Source of the DNA: Mytilus trossulus
Lineage: Eukaryota > Mollusca > Bivalvia > Mytilida > Mytilidae
Direction: 5' to 3'
DNA length: 64,000 nt
Assembly (NCBI RefSeq): GCF_036588685.1
Contig: NC_086374.1
Coordinates: forward strand, 67,330,457 to 67,394,456
Made by a program: the position numbers and the translations under genes. The notes under the pieces were generated by a model. It saw nothing but the letters and a program-made list of their open reading frames with translations. It searched no databases and was not told the origin of the DNA. Shown piece by piece: positions 45,340-57,500 of the stretch (positions are counted from its first letter, which is position 1; each line of letters opens with the position of its first letter).

Positions 45340-46205
45340 TCTCTGTACAAGATAAGTCTAAAATAAAAGTAGGTTTAGTTAATCATCTTTGAACATCGAA
45401 AATAATGCAAATATACCTAGATTATATATACAATATCATAATGTTAACTTTTAAAACAAAACTTATTTATTTTTAAAACATTTTTCATCTTCCTTAATAG
45501 CATGACATATTTGCTACTGGACTTTAAAGCAACCAACAATAAATCAGATTAATAAAATTATTAATCCACGACATTTTTTTGTGTTCAGAACAAAAATATA
45601 TCAAACAAATGTTTTTGGAAATAAGAAAATATACCGGTTTTTCTGTGGTTGCCAGTAATGAAAATGCAATGAAAATTCGATTTTGCATATTTTTTAAGGA
45701 GAATGAAGACGCATGTTATTCCATATAATAATCGATTGAATTTCGAAATCCGTTTACATATATCTAATGTAAATACTGACCGATATCAGCACATCGAAGT
45801 TTGAATAGTACATGTAAATACATGCAGTGGTATGGATGTTTAATGACTTTTTCCTATGTAATTTATATTTTTACATATGCCTCTCAAGGTGAACATTTGC
45901 GTAGTTGCATTACAATATGACGATATGTTTTAATTACTGAAATATTTCAACAATTCCACATTTACGGGATGTTTGAATATGTGCAATTTACACCCTTTCA
46001 AAGGTAAGCATCTCAATTTAAAGTATATCCAAAGATAGATATAAGCAAAGAAGACCAAGGCAAAATCTAAAATATACACCATAATCAATATAAAAATAAG
46101 GTATCACCTTTACATTACTTATGCTATAGTTATTTCATAGGGTGTCCAGCAGTTTTTTGTTTGAACATGTTCATTTGTTCTTCCCTCAAAAACAACCTAT
46201 ATATA
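45340..46205. other. intergenic DNA; no gene seen
   Basis: A truncated retroposon 3' end is at 45500-45545 (GCATGACATATTTGCTACTG). Nothing else recognised. Confidence 0.35.
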
Positions 46206-46206
46206 T

Positions 46207-46437
46207 GTTCGAATCCCGGCGAGGGAAGAACCAAAAATTTGCGAAAGCAAATTTACAGATCTAACATTGTTGGGTTGATGTTTAGACGAGTTATATATAC
46301 ATTATGTACACAGCCATGTATCACCATCATTGATGGCGATCCGATGGATACATCTGTTGTAGGGTTGTCACTGACTCAGACGTACTTATGAATATAATTA
46401 TTTTCTGTGACTGTATCTTACATTAATTTGTAGGATC
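46207..46437 (+). mobile_element. SINE copy, 5'-truncated at the B-box
   Basis: It begins at GTTCGAATCCCGGCGAGGGA and shares with the copy at 46.6 kb the next 45 bases (through TTTGCGAAAGCAAA) and then GTTGATGTTTAGACGAGTTA. It extends further 3' to TGTAGGATCC. Confidence 0.6.
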
Positions 46438-46570
46438 CTTTACTATAGACAATTTAGCTGATCTGTAACAATAACATCTTCATGCCTTATATATCATGTA
46501 CTGTAGTACGCCGCTAGATTAAAACTGGCGTGGAAAGGTAACACATGGCCAGCGAAAGCTCTTTTTTGAG

Positions 46571-46750
46571 AGCCCAGGTGGTCGTGTGGTCTAGCGGGAC
46601 GGCTGCAGTGCAGGCGATTTGGTGTCACGATATCACAGTAGCATGGGTTCGAATCCCGGCGAGGGAAGAACCAAAAATTTGCGAAAGCAAAAACATTTTT
46701 TGGTTGATGTTTAGACGAGTTATATATATATATATATATATCTGGACAGT
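46571..46750 (+). mobile_element. tRNA-derived SINE with A- and B-box
   Basis: TGGTCTAGCGGG (46587-46598) fits the polymerase III A-box and GGTTCGAATCC (46646-46656) the B-box, about 48 bases apart. The 3' side cannot pair with the 5' side to make an acceptor stem, so this is a SINE head and not a functional tRNA. The head is followed by the shared SINE body and a TATATA run (about 46721-46741). Confidence 0.7.
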
Positions 46751-47029
46751 GACCGGGTACCATTCGACTATTAGCCATTTGTCGGTATTGAGATAATTTG
46801 ATTAATTCATCTTAGTTTCTAATTCTCAGTTAAATTATGGAATTGACTGATTCATACAAAGCCGGGTTGGAATTCCCCTGACATCGGGGTTTAAGTTTTT
46901 TAAGGCTTTTTCGGTCAAATATTTTTATAACTCGGTCATACCTGATGGATGTTATTTCAGAAATGTGTGTCGTTCGCCCACACTTTTCATGTCCATAACT
47001 CGCATGCGATGAATGTGCCCGGGTGTCAC

Positions 47030-47250
47030 ATATATGAAGCAGGATCTGGTTACTCTTCAGAAGCACCTGAGATCACCACGGAATTTGATAAGATTTTAGT
47101 TGTTCAGTTTTTATTTTAGTCTTGTGGTTTTTTTTTTTTTATACTTTTTGTCTTTGTATGGGTCTCTTTTCGTGTGTCTGCCATGGCGTTTGTCAGTTTG
47201 CCATAGACTTGTGAGTTTAATCATCCCTTTCTCTTTTCTCTTTTTATTTA
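47030..47250 (+). repeat. family E repeat, plus-oriented copy
   Basis: It has ATCTGGTTACTCTTCAGAAG, CACCTGAGATCACCA, TTAGTCTTGTGG, GCCATGGCGTTTGTCAGTTT and GACTTGTGAGTTTAATCATC. This is the reverse of the order seen at 33.8-34.16 kb. Confidence 0.5.
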
Positions 47251-47458
47251 TTTTAACAACTTATCCACTAATGTTAATATAAAATATGTTGCCTATATTA
47301 TGGGGAAGCTGATACAATTTTGACTGAAAGATCACTTGAAAACCAATTGTTTTTGTGATTTTACTTTTTATTGCGTCAAAACCTTTGCCTATGGACAAAG
47401 TCAATTAAGATCCATTATACATGGTTTGCAAATATGCTTTCAGGGTGCATACATTTAT

Positions 47459-48316
47459 TGTCGAGCCTTCGACTTTAGTCGAAAAAGCGAGACTAAGCGA
47501 TCCTACTTTCCGTCGGCGGCGTCCACAAATATTCACTCTGTGGTTAAAGTTTTTGAAATTTTAATAACTTTCTTAAACTATAATGGATTTCTACCAAACT
47601 TGGACAGAAGCTTGTTTATGATCATAAGATAGTATCCAGAAGTAAATTTTGTAAAAATAAAATTCCATTTTTTCCATATTTTACTTATAAATGGACTTAG
47701 TTTTTTCTGCGGGGAAACATTACATTCACTCTGTGGTTAAAGTTTTTAGAATTTTAATAAATTCTTAAACTATCATTGGTTTGAACCAAATTTTGACAGA
47801 AGCTTGTTTATGATCATAAGATAGTATCCAGAAGTAAATTTTGTAAAAAAATAAATCCATTTTTTCCGTATTTTACTTTTAAATGGACTTAGTTTTTCTG
47901 CGGGGAAACATTACATTCACTCTGTGGTTAAAGTTTTTAAAATTTTAATAACTTTCTTAAACTATCCTGGGTTTGTACCAAACTTAGACAGAAGCTTATT
48001 TATGACCATAAGATAGTATCCAGAAGTAAATATTGTAAAAAGATAACTCCATTTTTTCTGTATTTTACTTTTAAATGGACTTAGATTTTCTTCCAGTTAA
48101 CATTATATACAGTCGGCAGTTTAAGTTTTCAAAACATTAATTAGATTCATTAACTATCCTAGATTTTTACCAAACTTGGACAGAAGCTTCTTACAATCAA
48201 AAGATAGTATCAAGAGGAATTTTTTTATTGATTTTTTTCCTCATTTTTTGTTGAGCCTGCGATTTACAGCAAAAGTAGGCGAGACACTGGGTTCCGCGGA
48301 ACCCTTACAAATTTTC
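47459..48316 (+). mobile_element. 858-bp element with internal 190-bp tandem units and a terminal hairpin
   Basis: It starts TGTCGAGCCTTCGACTTTAG and ends just after the perfect palindrome GGGTTCCGCGGAACCC (48289-48304). Inside, a unit of about 190 bp starting ATTCACTCTGTGGTTAAAG repeats about four times (starting near 47531, 47723, 47913 and 48102, the last decayed). A second copy with the same ends is at 61770-62549. A 3' hairpin recalls Helitrons, but the expected CTRR end is not seen. Confidence 0.65.
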
Positions 48317-48319
48317 ATA

Positions 48320-49390
48320 TATATATTGCATGATATACAGCCAAACGTTATAATATAGAATGCAGAAACCATACCATAAGACAAAAAAATCATATAGCTT
48401 GCTATGTGTTATAGGTTATGCTCATCGTTAAAGGCTACTATGACGGCGATTTAGTTGGTAAATTATGTGTTATTGTACGCCGTTTGGTCTCTGTTGAAGA
48501 TTGGCATCATTGACAATCATACCATATTTTTTGGGGTCTTGTTTTCAGCAAACGTTGTATAACGAGAATTTAAGATTTACTGACAAAAAATAAATAAAAT
48601 AAAAAGCATAAGGATATGGAGACCATCGCAAAGCCTTCAATGAGGAATTTAGTATAAGCTGTGATTTCAATGATGCAATACTGACAAGAGTGTGAATGCT
48701 TGTAAACATTTTATGTCTTGTTTCTTATGTTGTTAATTGGCCAGACTTTGTTCTGCTATTAAAACAATGTTTTAAGAATTTGTATAGTTACGTAATTTTT
48801 AATATTAAGTGATGATTTTAAAGAACAATAACTCATAAAATACATGTAGAACGAAGGACGAATTAACTTATGTAGATAAGTAAAAGTACTTTCGTACTTT
48901 GACATCAACATGCATGTAAGAATTTAGTACGCGTGTCCAAAGACAGTTTAGTACATTAGACTCAAACTTTTTTATTTTCAATACTGGTAATATTTTATCT
49001 TTTTGGAACCTTTAATTGTATTGTTTAACTTAACAACATCTGATACAATTTATAGCCCAAACCAGTGTTTGCTTAAAACCATCAAAGATTATTGTTCAAA
49101 GTCATAAAACATACGGATCAAAAGAAATTGACTAAAATTGAATTGTACATAAGTGCAACGGCAACACTTGTCGCAACTAAATAAAACTGGTTAAGTGAAT
49201 AATATGCATATTGTGATAGTACAGCATTCAGACTATATAGTTGATTAAAGTTACTTCAAGTTCGAGAGTATAAACCACTTACACTACATGACTTATCTGG
49301 TCTTGATGACTATATGATATTGAATTGAAATAATTTAATGGGATTTTGCTTTTTAAAATTAACAAAATGAACTGAAGTGTTCCCCTTTGC
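48320..49390. other. intergenic DNA; no gene seen
   Basis: An eroded inverted family C piece lies at about 48405-48535. Otherwise nothing recognised. Confidence 0.35.
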
Positions 49391-49394
49391 GAAG

Positions 49395-49600
49395 TATTGC
49401 GGATTCGTTGGATACTAAGGTTCGTGGATCTCTTGGGTACAGGTGAACTGGCAACAAAATTCAATGAATGTTCAACGAATAACACATTTTTTCTATAGGA
49501 TTGTAATCAACCTTGGTTAAACCACAAAATTAAACATACATGAGAGTTTTCCTTAATCCACAAAAATTGGTACACACGAAAATAAATGAATCCACAGTAT
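49395..49600. mobile_element. small inverted-repeat element (TGTGGATTCAT type)
   Basis: The left end TATTGCGGATTCGTTGG and right end TGAATCCACAGTAT are imperfect inverted copies. The interior has GTTCAACGAAT and AACCACAAAATTAAAC words shared with 60054-60244 and 61311-61462. Confidence 0.5.
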
Positions 49601-49604
49601 TCGT

Positions 49605-51590
49605 ATTTTGGTATATAAAATTGGAAGAGTGGAAAGTCATATACTTCAATTCAACATTTTCTTTGCACATCAAACTGAAAAGCGGTTCAGTTAGCTTTGA
49701 TTGGGACTAGTAGGACTATTTGTTAACGAATTTATTATTCAAACCAGGGGTAAGAACTGTGAAACTGGCATGACGCTTCATTTTTTATCGACATCACATT
49801 TGTTATGCTTGATATACGTGTTTTCTATAGAAAGTCGATATTCCAATGGGAACCAACTCCTATCCCGACGGACATGTTCCTTTACGCATAAGAAGCAGAA
49901 TTCACAGATTCCTTAATTATAATCTAACCTTGCATTTTGCAAAACCTTAAAAATGTATACAAATTAAAAAAAAAAGGCTTATCATAGAGGTATACTAGTC
50001 ATAATTCAGTTATTTATTTTTGTTTTGGTTAGGACCCAGCCCTGTAGCCCACACTTTCTGTATTGTCATAAATTACAATTTTGGTCTATGTTGTGACGGA
50101 ATTCCGGAAATATTTGTAAACTCATTTTTTATTTCTTTCGAAAAAAAATACCTGTGTCAAGGACTTATATACGTCCCTGCCCGTTTTACATTTAAAGTAC
50201 TTGTGGAACATTTTCTTCTATAGTCATGCGCTTTGAAAAATATATTTCCTTCTATCATTTAACAGATCAAAGTCATTTCCAGTTCTTTTGAAAGACCATG
50301 GCTTTTAAGCAAATGAAATCGGACGTTTGTTATAAAAAGTTTTAATAAAAAGTTTGTTGGTTGCATGGTGATAATGGTATTGACGTTTTTTAAAAGATTT
50401 ACACATGTAAATTATATAACATTAAATTGTTTCTTATCAGGATACAAAAAGTGTTTTTTAACGATTTGATAAATGTTAAAATTGCGGACTTTCAATCTTG
50501 TGCACGTTTGTGTTTTTAAGACGCAGATAACATATTTGATAAAACCACGCGATTTAGTCATGTCATGAATTAGTCAATTTAAACATGTGTAAAAAGAAAA
50601 AAAAATATTTTCTCATTTAAAACAGTTTAAGATTTAAAAGATTTTGAATTTTGAATTTTAACTGAGATATTTATATATACTGTAACATATCTTAAAATTA
50701 AAAATGAGAATAACTTTCCATTTTATTTACATAGTTGGTTTAAGTGAAAATATAAAATAAAATAATACATTGAGAATTTAAATTCATACATGCACGTTTG
50801 TGTGTATAAGACGCATATAAGATATTTGATAAAACCAGTTGATATAGTCATGTATTACATGTCAATATTTATACATGTTACAGTTATGATCAGCGGTTGC
50901 TAATCCTAATTTGTACGTTTAAAAAGACGAAGAAAATGAAATAAGGGTTCGAATGATAGTCTGATCTATAACTACTATCATTCTGTGAGATGATCCTTCA
51001 GGGTCGGATCCAGCCATTTTAAAAAGGGGGTTCCTAACCCAGGACAAAGATGAAAGGGGGGTGTTCCAACTACATGTCCACATTAAGATGAATTGATCGT
51101 CCAAAAAAAGGGGGTTCCAACCTCTGGATCTGTTTCTGTCCTTTTTTTCTAAGTCTCAGTAGAATTCATTTAAACAGTTCCTTTATTTTTTTTTTAATTT
51201 TAAACAGTTTGATTTTGAAAAGCGTATTCAAAACATTTTGAATTCCTATTAATTTTACATATATATGCACTGTAATTAACATATCGTAAAAATGAAAAAG
51301 TAAAAACACCTTCCTTCTATACTTACCTTGGAGGTTTTAGTGGAAATGTTAAATAAAACAGAAACCCTCAAGTGAAACAATTACCCTTTCATCTCCGTTT
51401 TTCTTGATGATTTTTAATTTTTAAGGTTTTTGATTTTCTTGATAACCTTTAGTTTGAAATGTTTGTGATTTGTCTTGATAGTTTTTAGTTTGCGATCCTT
51501 GTGAATTTAGTCAGCATTCTGCGAAGGTAGCATGCAAGAACCAAACGTCCATATTAAACATCAATAATATATATTTTATTTTGTTTATTT
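49605..51590. other. intergenic or 5' flank of the lectin-domain gene; no exon identified
   Basis: A dispersed-repeat segment at about 51000-51130 carries three GGGGGTTCC-like words around GGATC. A non-coding first exon of the downstream gene is expected here because its coding exon opens with a splice acceptor, but I could not place it. Confidence 0.35.
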
Positions 51591-51593
51591 CAG

Positions 51594-51599
51594 ATGTAA
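51594..51599 (+). promoter_or_regulatory. start-stop upstream ORF (ATGTAA) in the lectin-gene leader
   Basis: The first six bases after the splice acceptor are ATG followed at once by TAA, six bases before the true start at 51606. Start-stop elements can hold back downstream initiation; the effect here is inferred. Confidence 0.45.
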
Positions 51600-54500
51600 T
51601 TTATCATGTGGCTTGCAAAGCTGTTTATTATTCTTGGGACGGTTTTGTTAGTAAAAGCCCAAACCGTTTACTACAGTAAGTATAAATCTTGCTTTTAAAA
51701 TTATACCTGTTAATTGGTATAACGGAGATAAATGTAAAACTAGGACTGAAAATGGGAAATGTGTCAAAGAGACAACAACCCGACCAAAGAGCAGAAAACA
51801 GCCGAAGGCCAACAATGGGTCTTCGATACAGCGAAAGTCCCGCACCCGAAGGCGGGCTTCTGTTGGATTCTAAACAAAACTTGATGTGTACTAGTTGTGT
51901 AAAACTGTCAATCAGGTAGAAGATACCTTACATCACAAATTACATACCGTTTAGATCGTGTTAATTTTTTGCGTTATTGTTTTCGGTTTGTGCTGAAGAT
52001 GAGAACATTATAATATGATATAATATCGATACTCATCGGGGACCCTGAGGGGACCCTGAGGGTGACCATGGAAAATCAACATGCCCCATCTGCGCACACG
52101 TCCTTTATTAAAGAACTTAATTACCTATTGTATGTATTGTGAGTTAGTCCTCGTCCTGAGCATGCATGAAATATTCGCCACTGGACGTTAATCAATTCAA
52201 TTATACAATCAATTTAGGGCAAGGTATGACTGGAACCATTATACATTTTACATATGCCTCGTCCTGAGCATTCATGAAATATTTGCCACTGGACGATAAT
52301 CAATTCAGGACAAAGTATCACTGGAACCATTATACATATTACATATGCCTCTATAACAAACATTTTGATTAACACTACTGTCCTGAATAGTCCGTTTGAT
52401 TTTAAGCTGTACAAATAATGCAAACACTATTGTATGTTTTGCCGTATTTAGTCAGTGCATCTTTAACTGATTTATTAATAGTGTTATATTAATTTCCTAT
52501 TTTACAAATTTGGAAATTTCAAAATATACCTGAAATTTCCAACTCGAAAAATCGGGAATATAACAATAGTATAACAATCTTGGTAATATATACTGAAAAT
52601 GATGTTGTCTTGCATTTTTCAAAGTGTTGTCTATTTATTCGTGTGTTGCATTAGATGCCATCATTATGCATGATTATTTGGAAAACCGAAAAAATGCCAT
52701 TTACAAAATTCATGATTATCTGGTTTCATCAGTTAGCAGCTGCCTTTGACTAAGTCGCCTATATTTTTTTGTTCCGGGCATTTCAAGTTTATAAGTTGAG
52801 CTTGAAAAATTGACCCTACCCACTTTTGAAAATTATAACAAAACCAATGTCAGTAGTGGAAACAACAAATTCAACTGACGATCAAAATGTTTGTGTAGTC
52901 ACGGTAGCTTTTTTGTAAAAAAATTGTACACTAAATTTTGTTGGTCACAATATTCAGTTCCTCAGAGACATATCAATACATATATGTCTCTGATTAAAAT
53001 CCTTTCTTGTGCTTGGTATTTTATTTTATATCTTTTGGAAAATTTTGTCCAAGGTTACTGCTTATTATTATTACAGCACGTGTTAACAGATGTGCTTGCA
53101 AGATCCTAATCTCAAGTATTTTAAATTGGCGCCAAAATATAAAGGTTAATTATTAGGACGTAAACATAGACAGACTTTTTTACTATCACATATCATATGC
53201 TCTCAATAGCTTTACACCGACACACAGAATGAAAATACGATACAATGCAAAGGTTAGTCACGGCTGCATAAATAATCACTGTAGATATTTGTTAGAGAGG
53301 TCAAGTGTACAAAAGCAAAGATCAGCAAATCCATCGAAAGGTGTTGTTCAGAGATCTTGCATACAAACCTGTAAGCTTGAGCCTGTAAGATACCTGTAAG
53401 ATCGTTGTGGGGCTCATAGGAAAGGATCATATCCCTTTTTAGCCCACCATATTTTGGTACACTTTCAAAACTGATACAATCATCAATCCTGCATGATTTG
53501 GTGCAATATTTCACACAATTAAAAAGTTATATAGAAAACTATTTGTGTCCTCATTTTAAATTACTTTAATATACTGAGTGCCAATGAAAACGCAACACTT
53601 GGTTTTTTAAAAATAGAATTTATATTAGAAATGATAATCTTTCCAAATGAATTGTTCTTGAAAATTTACAATTTTAACAATAGATCAATAATGTTACGTC
53701 CTACCAATTAACTTATTCATGTTATCATTGTTTTCTATTTATGCATCATGTTTATATAAATGTTATTTTACTATTGTGTATGTATGTAAATAATTATTAT
53801 CGTTGACCTGTTTACCTATAGGAAACAGGTTTACATCTGTTTCACATGATTGACTTTATGTTGCTGATTTACCTTGTATGAGTGTATTATGATATCACGT
53901 GACTGTTCAGTTCTACTATAAAAGGCTTCTGAAATTACTCTTGGGTGTTCATTCTGTCGATATACACAGAACGTTACGAACCCTTGGTGAAGGCAGCCAT
54001 GACACTTATAATTAAGTTATAATTAATTAGTAGACATTGGTTACAACCCATAATTGTGGTTAAAGATACCCAATTATTGTGGTTAATGATAACCAGGAAC
54101 TGTGGTATAACTATACCAATAACTGTGCCGGTTAAAGTATCCCACTAAATATGGTTAAAGTATACCAATAACTGAGGTTAAACTTTACCAAGAATTGTGG
54201 TTAAACTATACCAAGAATTGTGGTTAGAACTGACCAGTTGTTTTTGTCATTGTTACTATTACTATTACTATAATTAAAGCAGTCGATACAATCCGACCGC
54301 TAATAAAATCACTTATCCTTAGAAAATCTTGAGTTATCTAGCCATATTAACGATATCGGTTCATGCTCGCAACTGAGACACTTAATGCACTGAACCCAAA
54401 ATTGTGGCGAAAGGCGAGCTCGTTACAATATCAAACAAAAATGTTTCATTGTCATTTTCAAGCGCAATAGATAAACGAAAAATCCAATGTCGAATCATCA

Positions 54501-57500
54501 ACTCACAGTCCTAACAAAAAATGTAACAACTCCGTGGTGCCTCAGAAATCTCGACAGCGCCGTGGAATTGATCATCCCGGACGTTTAATTTGATCTGGAG
54601 GAATGTTATTCCACTTGTCTCGCAAAGCAAACTCAAGCTGACTTTATGATATTGGTGGTTGTTTTCATCGTCTAAACCTTGTCAAATCTGATTCAAAATT
54701 TGCTCGATCGGACCAAAATTTGGCAAAATGCATGACTTTTGGCAAAGGCGGGTGTCAAATGACTATGTAACCACCACTGACGGTTTTGGTACATAATGAA
54801 TGATTTTTGGTCTACAGAATTCGATGTTTACGCCAGACGGCCGTTTAAATTAGATGTCACTAAGGAAAGACTGTGGTGCTCTTTTAACAGTTTATGCGCA
54901 AATGATGCTTTACTGAAATTGCTCCTTATGAACACCATTGAACTCTTGTGACATTTGGACAGCCATCAGAGTCGATATCGGATATGTGAAAGACCAAATG
55001 TTTTGGTCTTGCTGAGCGTTTCATGCTTTTTGTACCCTGGGATGTGGCTTATCATTAAATTATCTGTTTTGGTTGAAATTGTGGATAATTTGGGTTATTG
55101 TAGAGGCTACAACTTCAGTCTTCTCGTAATTGTATGCTGTGAAAGGCTACTTTAGATCATGCCCAAAACTGCATTTCGCTGGTTGTCTGAAAGTCTTGGC
55201 ATTTACTCAGCTGTTTATTGCAGTTTCTTAACAATAAGGGCGGGAAAATTCATGACATAGCCAAGCTTTAATTGACAAAATCGTGAAAATGGTGCGTATG
55301 TTGAAAAGCGGTGAACTTGGTTTATGTCCGTTCAAAATTTCCCTTACGTCGCATTTGTTCCAAAAATCACTCTAACCGTAAAGTTGTCGACAATTGTCTT
55401 AAAAGTCATTTTCAACCAACTATACAAAGTTCTAATATAAATAAAATTAAAATTATAAGATTTGTTTTGAAAAATAAAAGTGTTGCGTTTTCATTGGCAC
55501 TCAGTATAATAGTCCGAGATTACTCTGACGTCCAACGGCTGTCAGAGTAATCTCGGACTACTTTAATAACTGATACATGACTGACTCCCAATGAGGTCTA
55601 TACTAATTTTAAACGCTTCCACAGTTTTTGATGAAATAACTTAAACTGGTAGTTTATTCCAATCATTAATAATACCATGTGAGAAATGTCTTAATCGAAA
55701 AGAAGTGTTACATCTAGGTTTTGCTAATTTCAAATTATGCCCACGGGTATTTGTGCTGATGACAGTAAAAAATCTCATAAGATCGATTCCTTTTAATATT
55801 TTAAAAGCTTGTATCATATCACCTCTACACAAAGCTTTAGAATCCTTAAGCCTTTAGGCATATGAGATGCATATATCCAGGGGTGTTTATCACAGGCACT
55901 TGTCTCAGAAAAAAAAAATCCTATATACCTTATTATAATAAGGTATAAAGGGAAAATAAATTCTGAGACAAGTGCCTGTGGTGTTTATGAGAGTTTACAG
56001 AACAGAGAATAATGTTTAATTATATATATATATATATTTTCATAAATGAATTTCAAAAAGTTTGAAAGAATGTCCCACAAGGTGACCTATCCCCCTTCGG
56101 GCAGTCAAGTAAAGGTTAATTTGATAAATCCATGTTATTGCTAAGTTCTATTTAATTTTGTGCATTCACAAATATGACAAGTATTGATAAATTATTTGAA
56201 GATGAGAATTTATTCTAAATGTAATAAACAGGCTAGAGCTATATAAAGATTTAAAAAAAAAAAACTTCAGAGATAATTAAGTTTCTAAGTAAAAAAAATC
56301 TGGCATTGGGTTTTGCCCTAGAAATTAAAAAAAAGTACACTTTACAAAAATAAAACACTTTACAATAAATATATACTGAATTCCTTACTTGTCAAACTTA
56401 TCTATAAAATTAAATGGCATTTTAATTAATAAAGTCAACATTAAAAAAAATGCCATTATCTATGTATTTTTTTACTTGAGAATATCTTTGAATGCACAAA
56501 AAAAAATATCAATTGTGTCTCTTCATTTCATAATTAATAAAAGTATATTTTTTTTTACTTAATTTAAAACATGCACATGTGCACATGATTTTACACATGA
56601 TTTTCCACTTTTAGATTGTCCAGATGGCTGGGTAACAGATCAACCAAACAAAAGATGTTACAATTTCATTTTTTATCCAAAATTACCATATGTGTTGGCA
56701 GCAAAATCATGTGCTGTAAGTATCCTTGCATTTTATTATTAAACAAACAATGTAACTTTTTATGCCCCTGTGATTCACTGCTGCATTCAATCTCAATAAG
56801 TCTATCTGTCTGTCAAATGTCTGTTACATAATCAAACATAAGGCCACAGACCACAATTAATTTCTCTATAATGTTTTGTATCATTAAAAAAATTGCACCA
56901 TGCACTTTTGTCAATTTTTTTGTGTGTGTAGTGTAAAGTCCTAGTCCAAAATTCAGAAAGATTGAACCAATCACTTTTACAAATTTAGCCAATACACATC
57001 CATACCCCTATTGACAAGTCAAGAGAGGTTCCGAAAACTGTAAATATGACCTTTTTGCACTTGGCCTAATTACTCATTCCATATCAAAATCAGTTTAAAT
57101 ACAACATCCAAAAATTTATTTCACCTCTCTTTTTTCATTTCCACCCCAAAAAATCTTAAGAAATGAGTGAGGATTAGGGAAAGAAAAAAAATTAAGGAAA
57201 AATACACTCTGATTAAAAGGAACTATTCGTGGACAACGAAAAGTGGGGTCATTAATTGTGGTCTTGGGCCATAAGGAGATTTGGTATGGTTGCCATTGAG
57301 ACAGCTATTCACCCTAATACAAATGACTTGGATATTATTAACCCTTTCCCCCATGAAGAATGTTTATTTTTAACATACTTGATTCACATGGGATTTTTCA
57401 TTTTAAAAATAAGCAACCTTAAATTTGAAATGATATGGTTTTGACAAGTTATGGGAGAAGACTCATATAATGAAAATATTAAAGAAAACTATCAAAAATT

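Noticed and set aside
46571-46665. Possible tRNA gene
   Set aside because: A- and B-boxes are present, but the acceptor arms cannot pair and the sequence runs on into a repeat body shared with a truncated copy nearby, so it is a SINE.
48289-48304. Helitron 3' terminus
   Set aside because: The palindrome is right in size, but the bases after it are CTTACAAA or TTACAAA and not CTRR, and no second hallmark was found. Kept only as a possibility.
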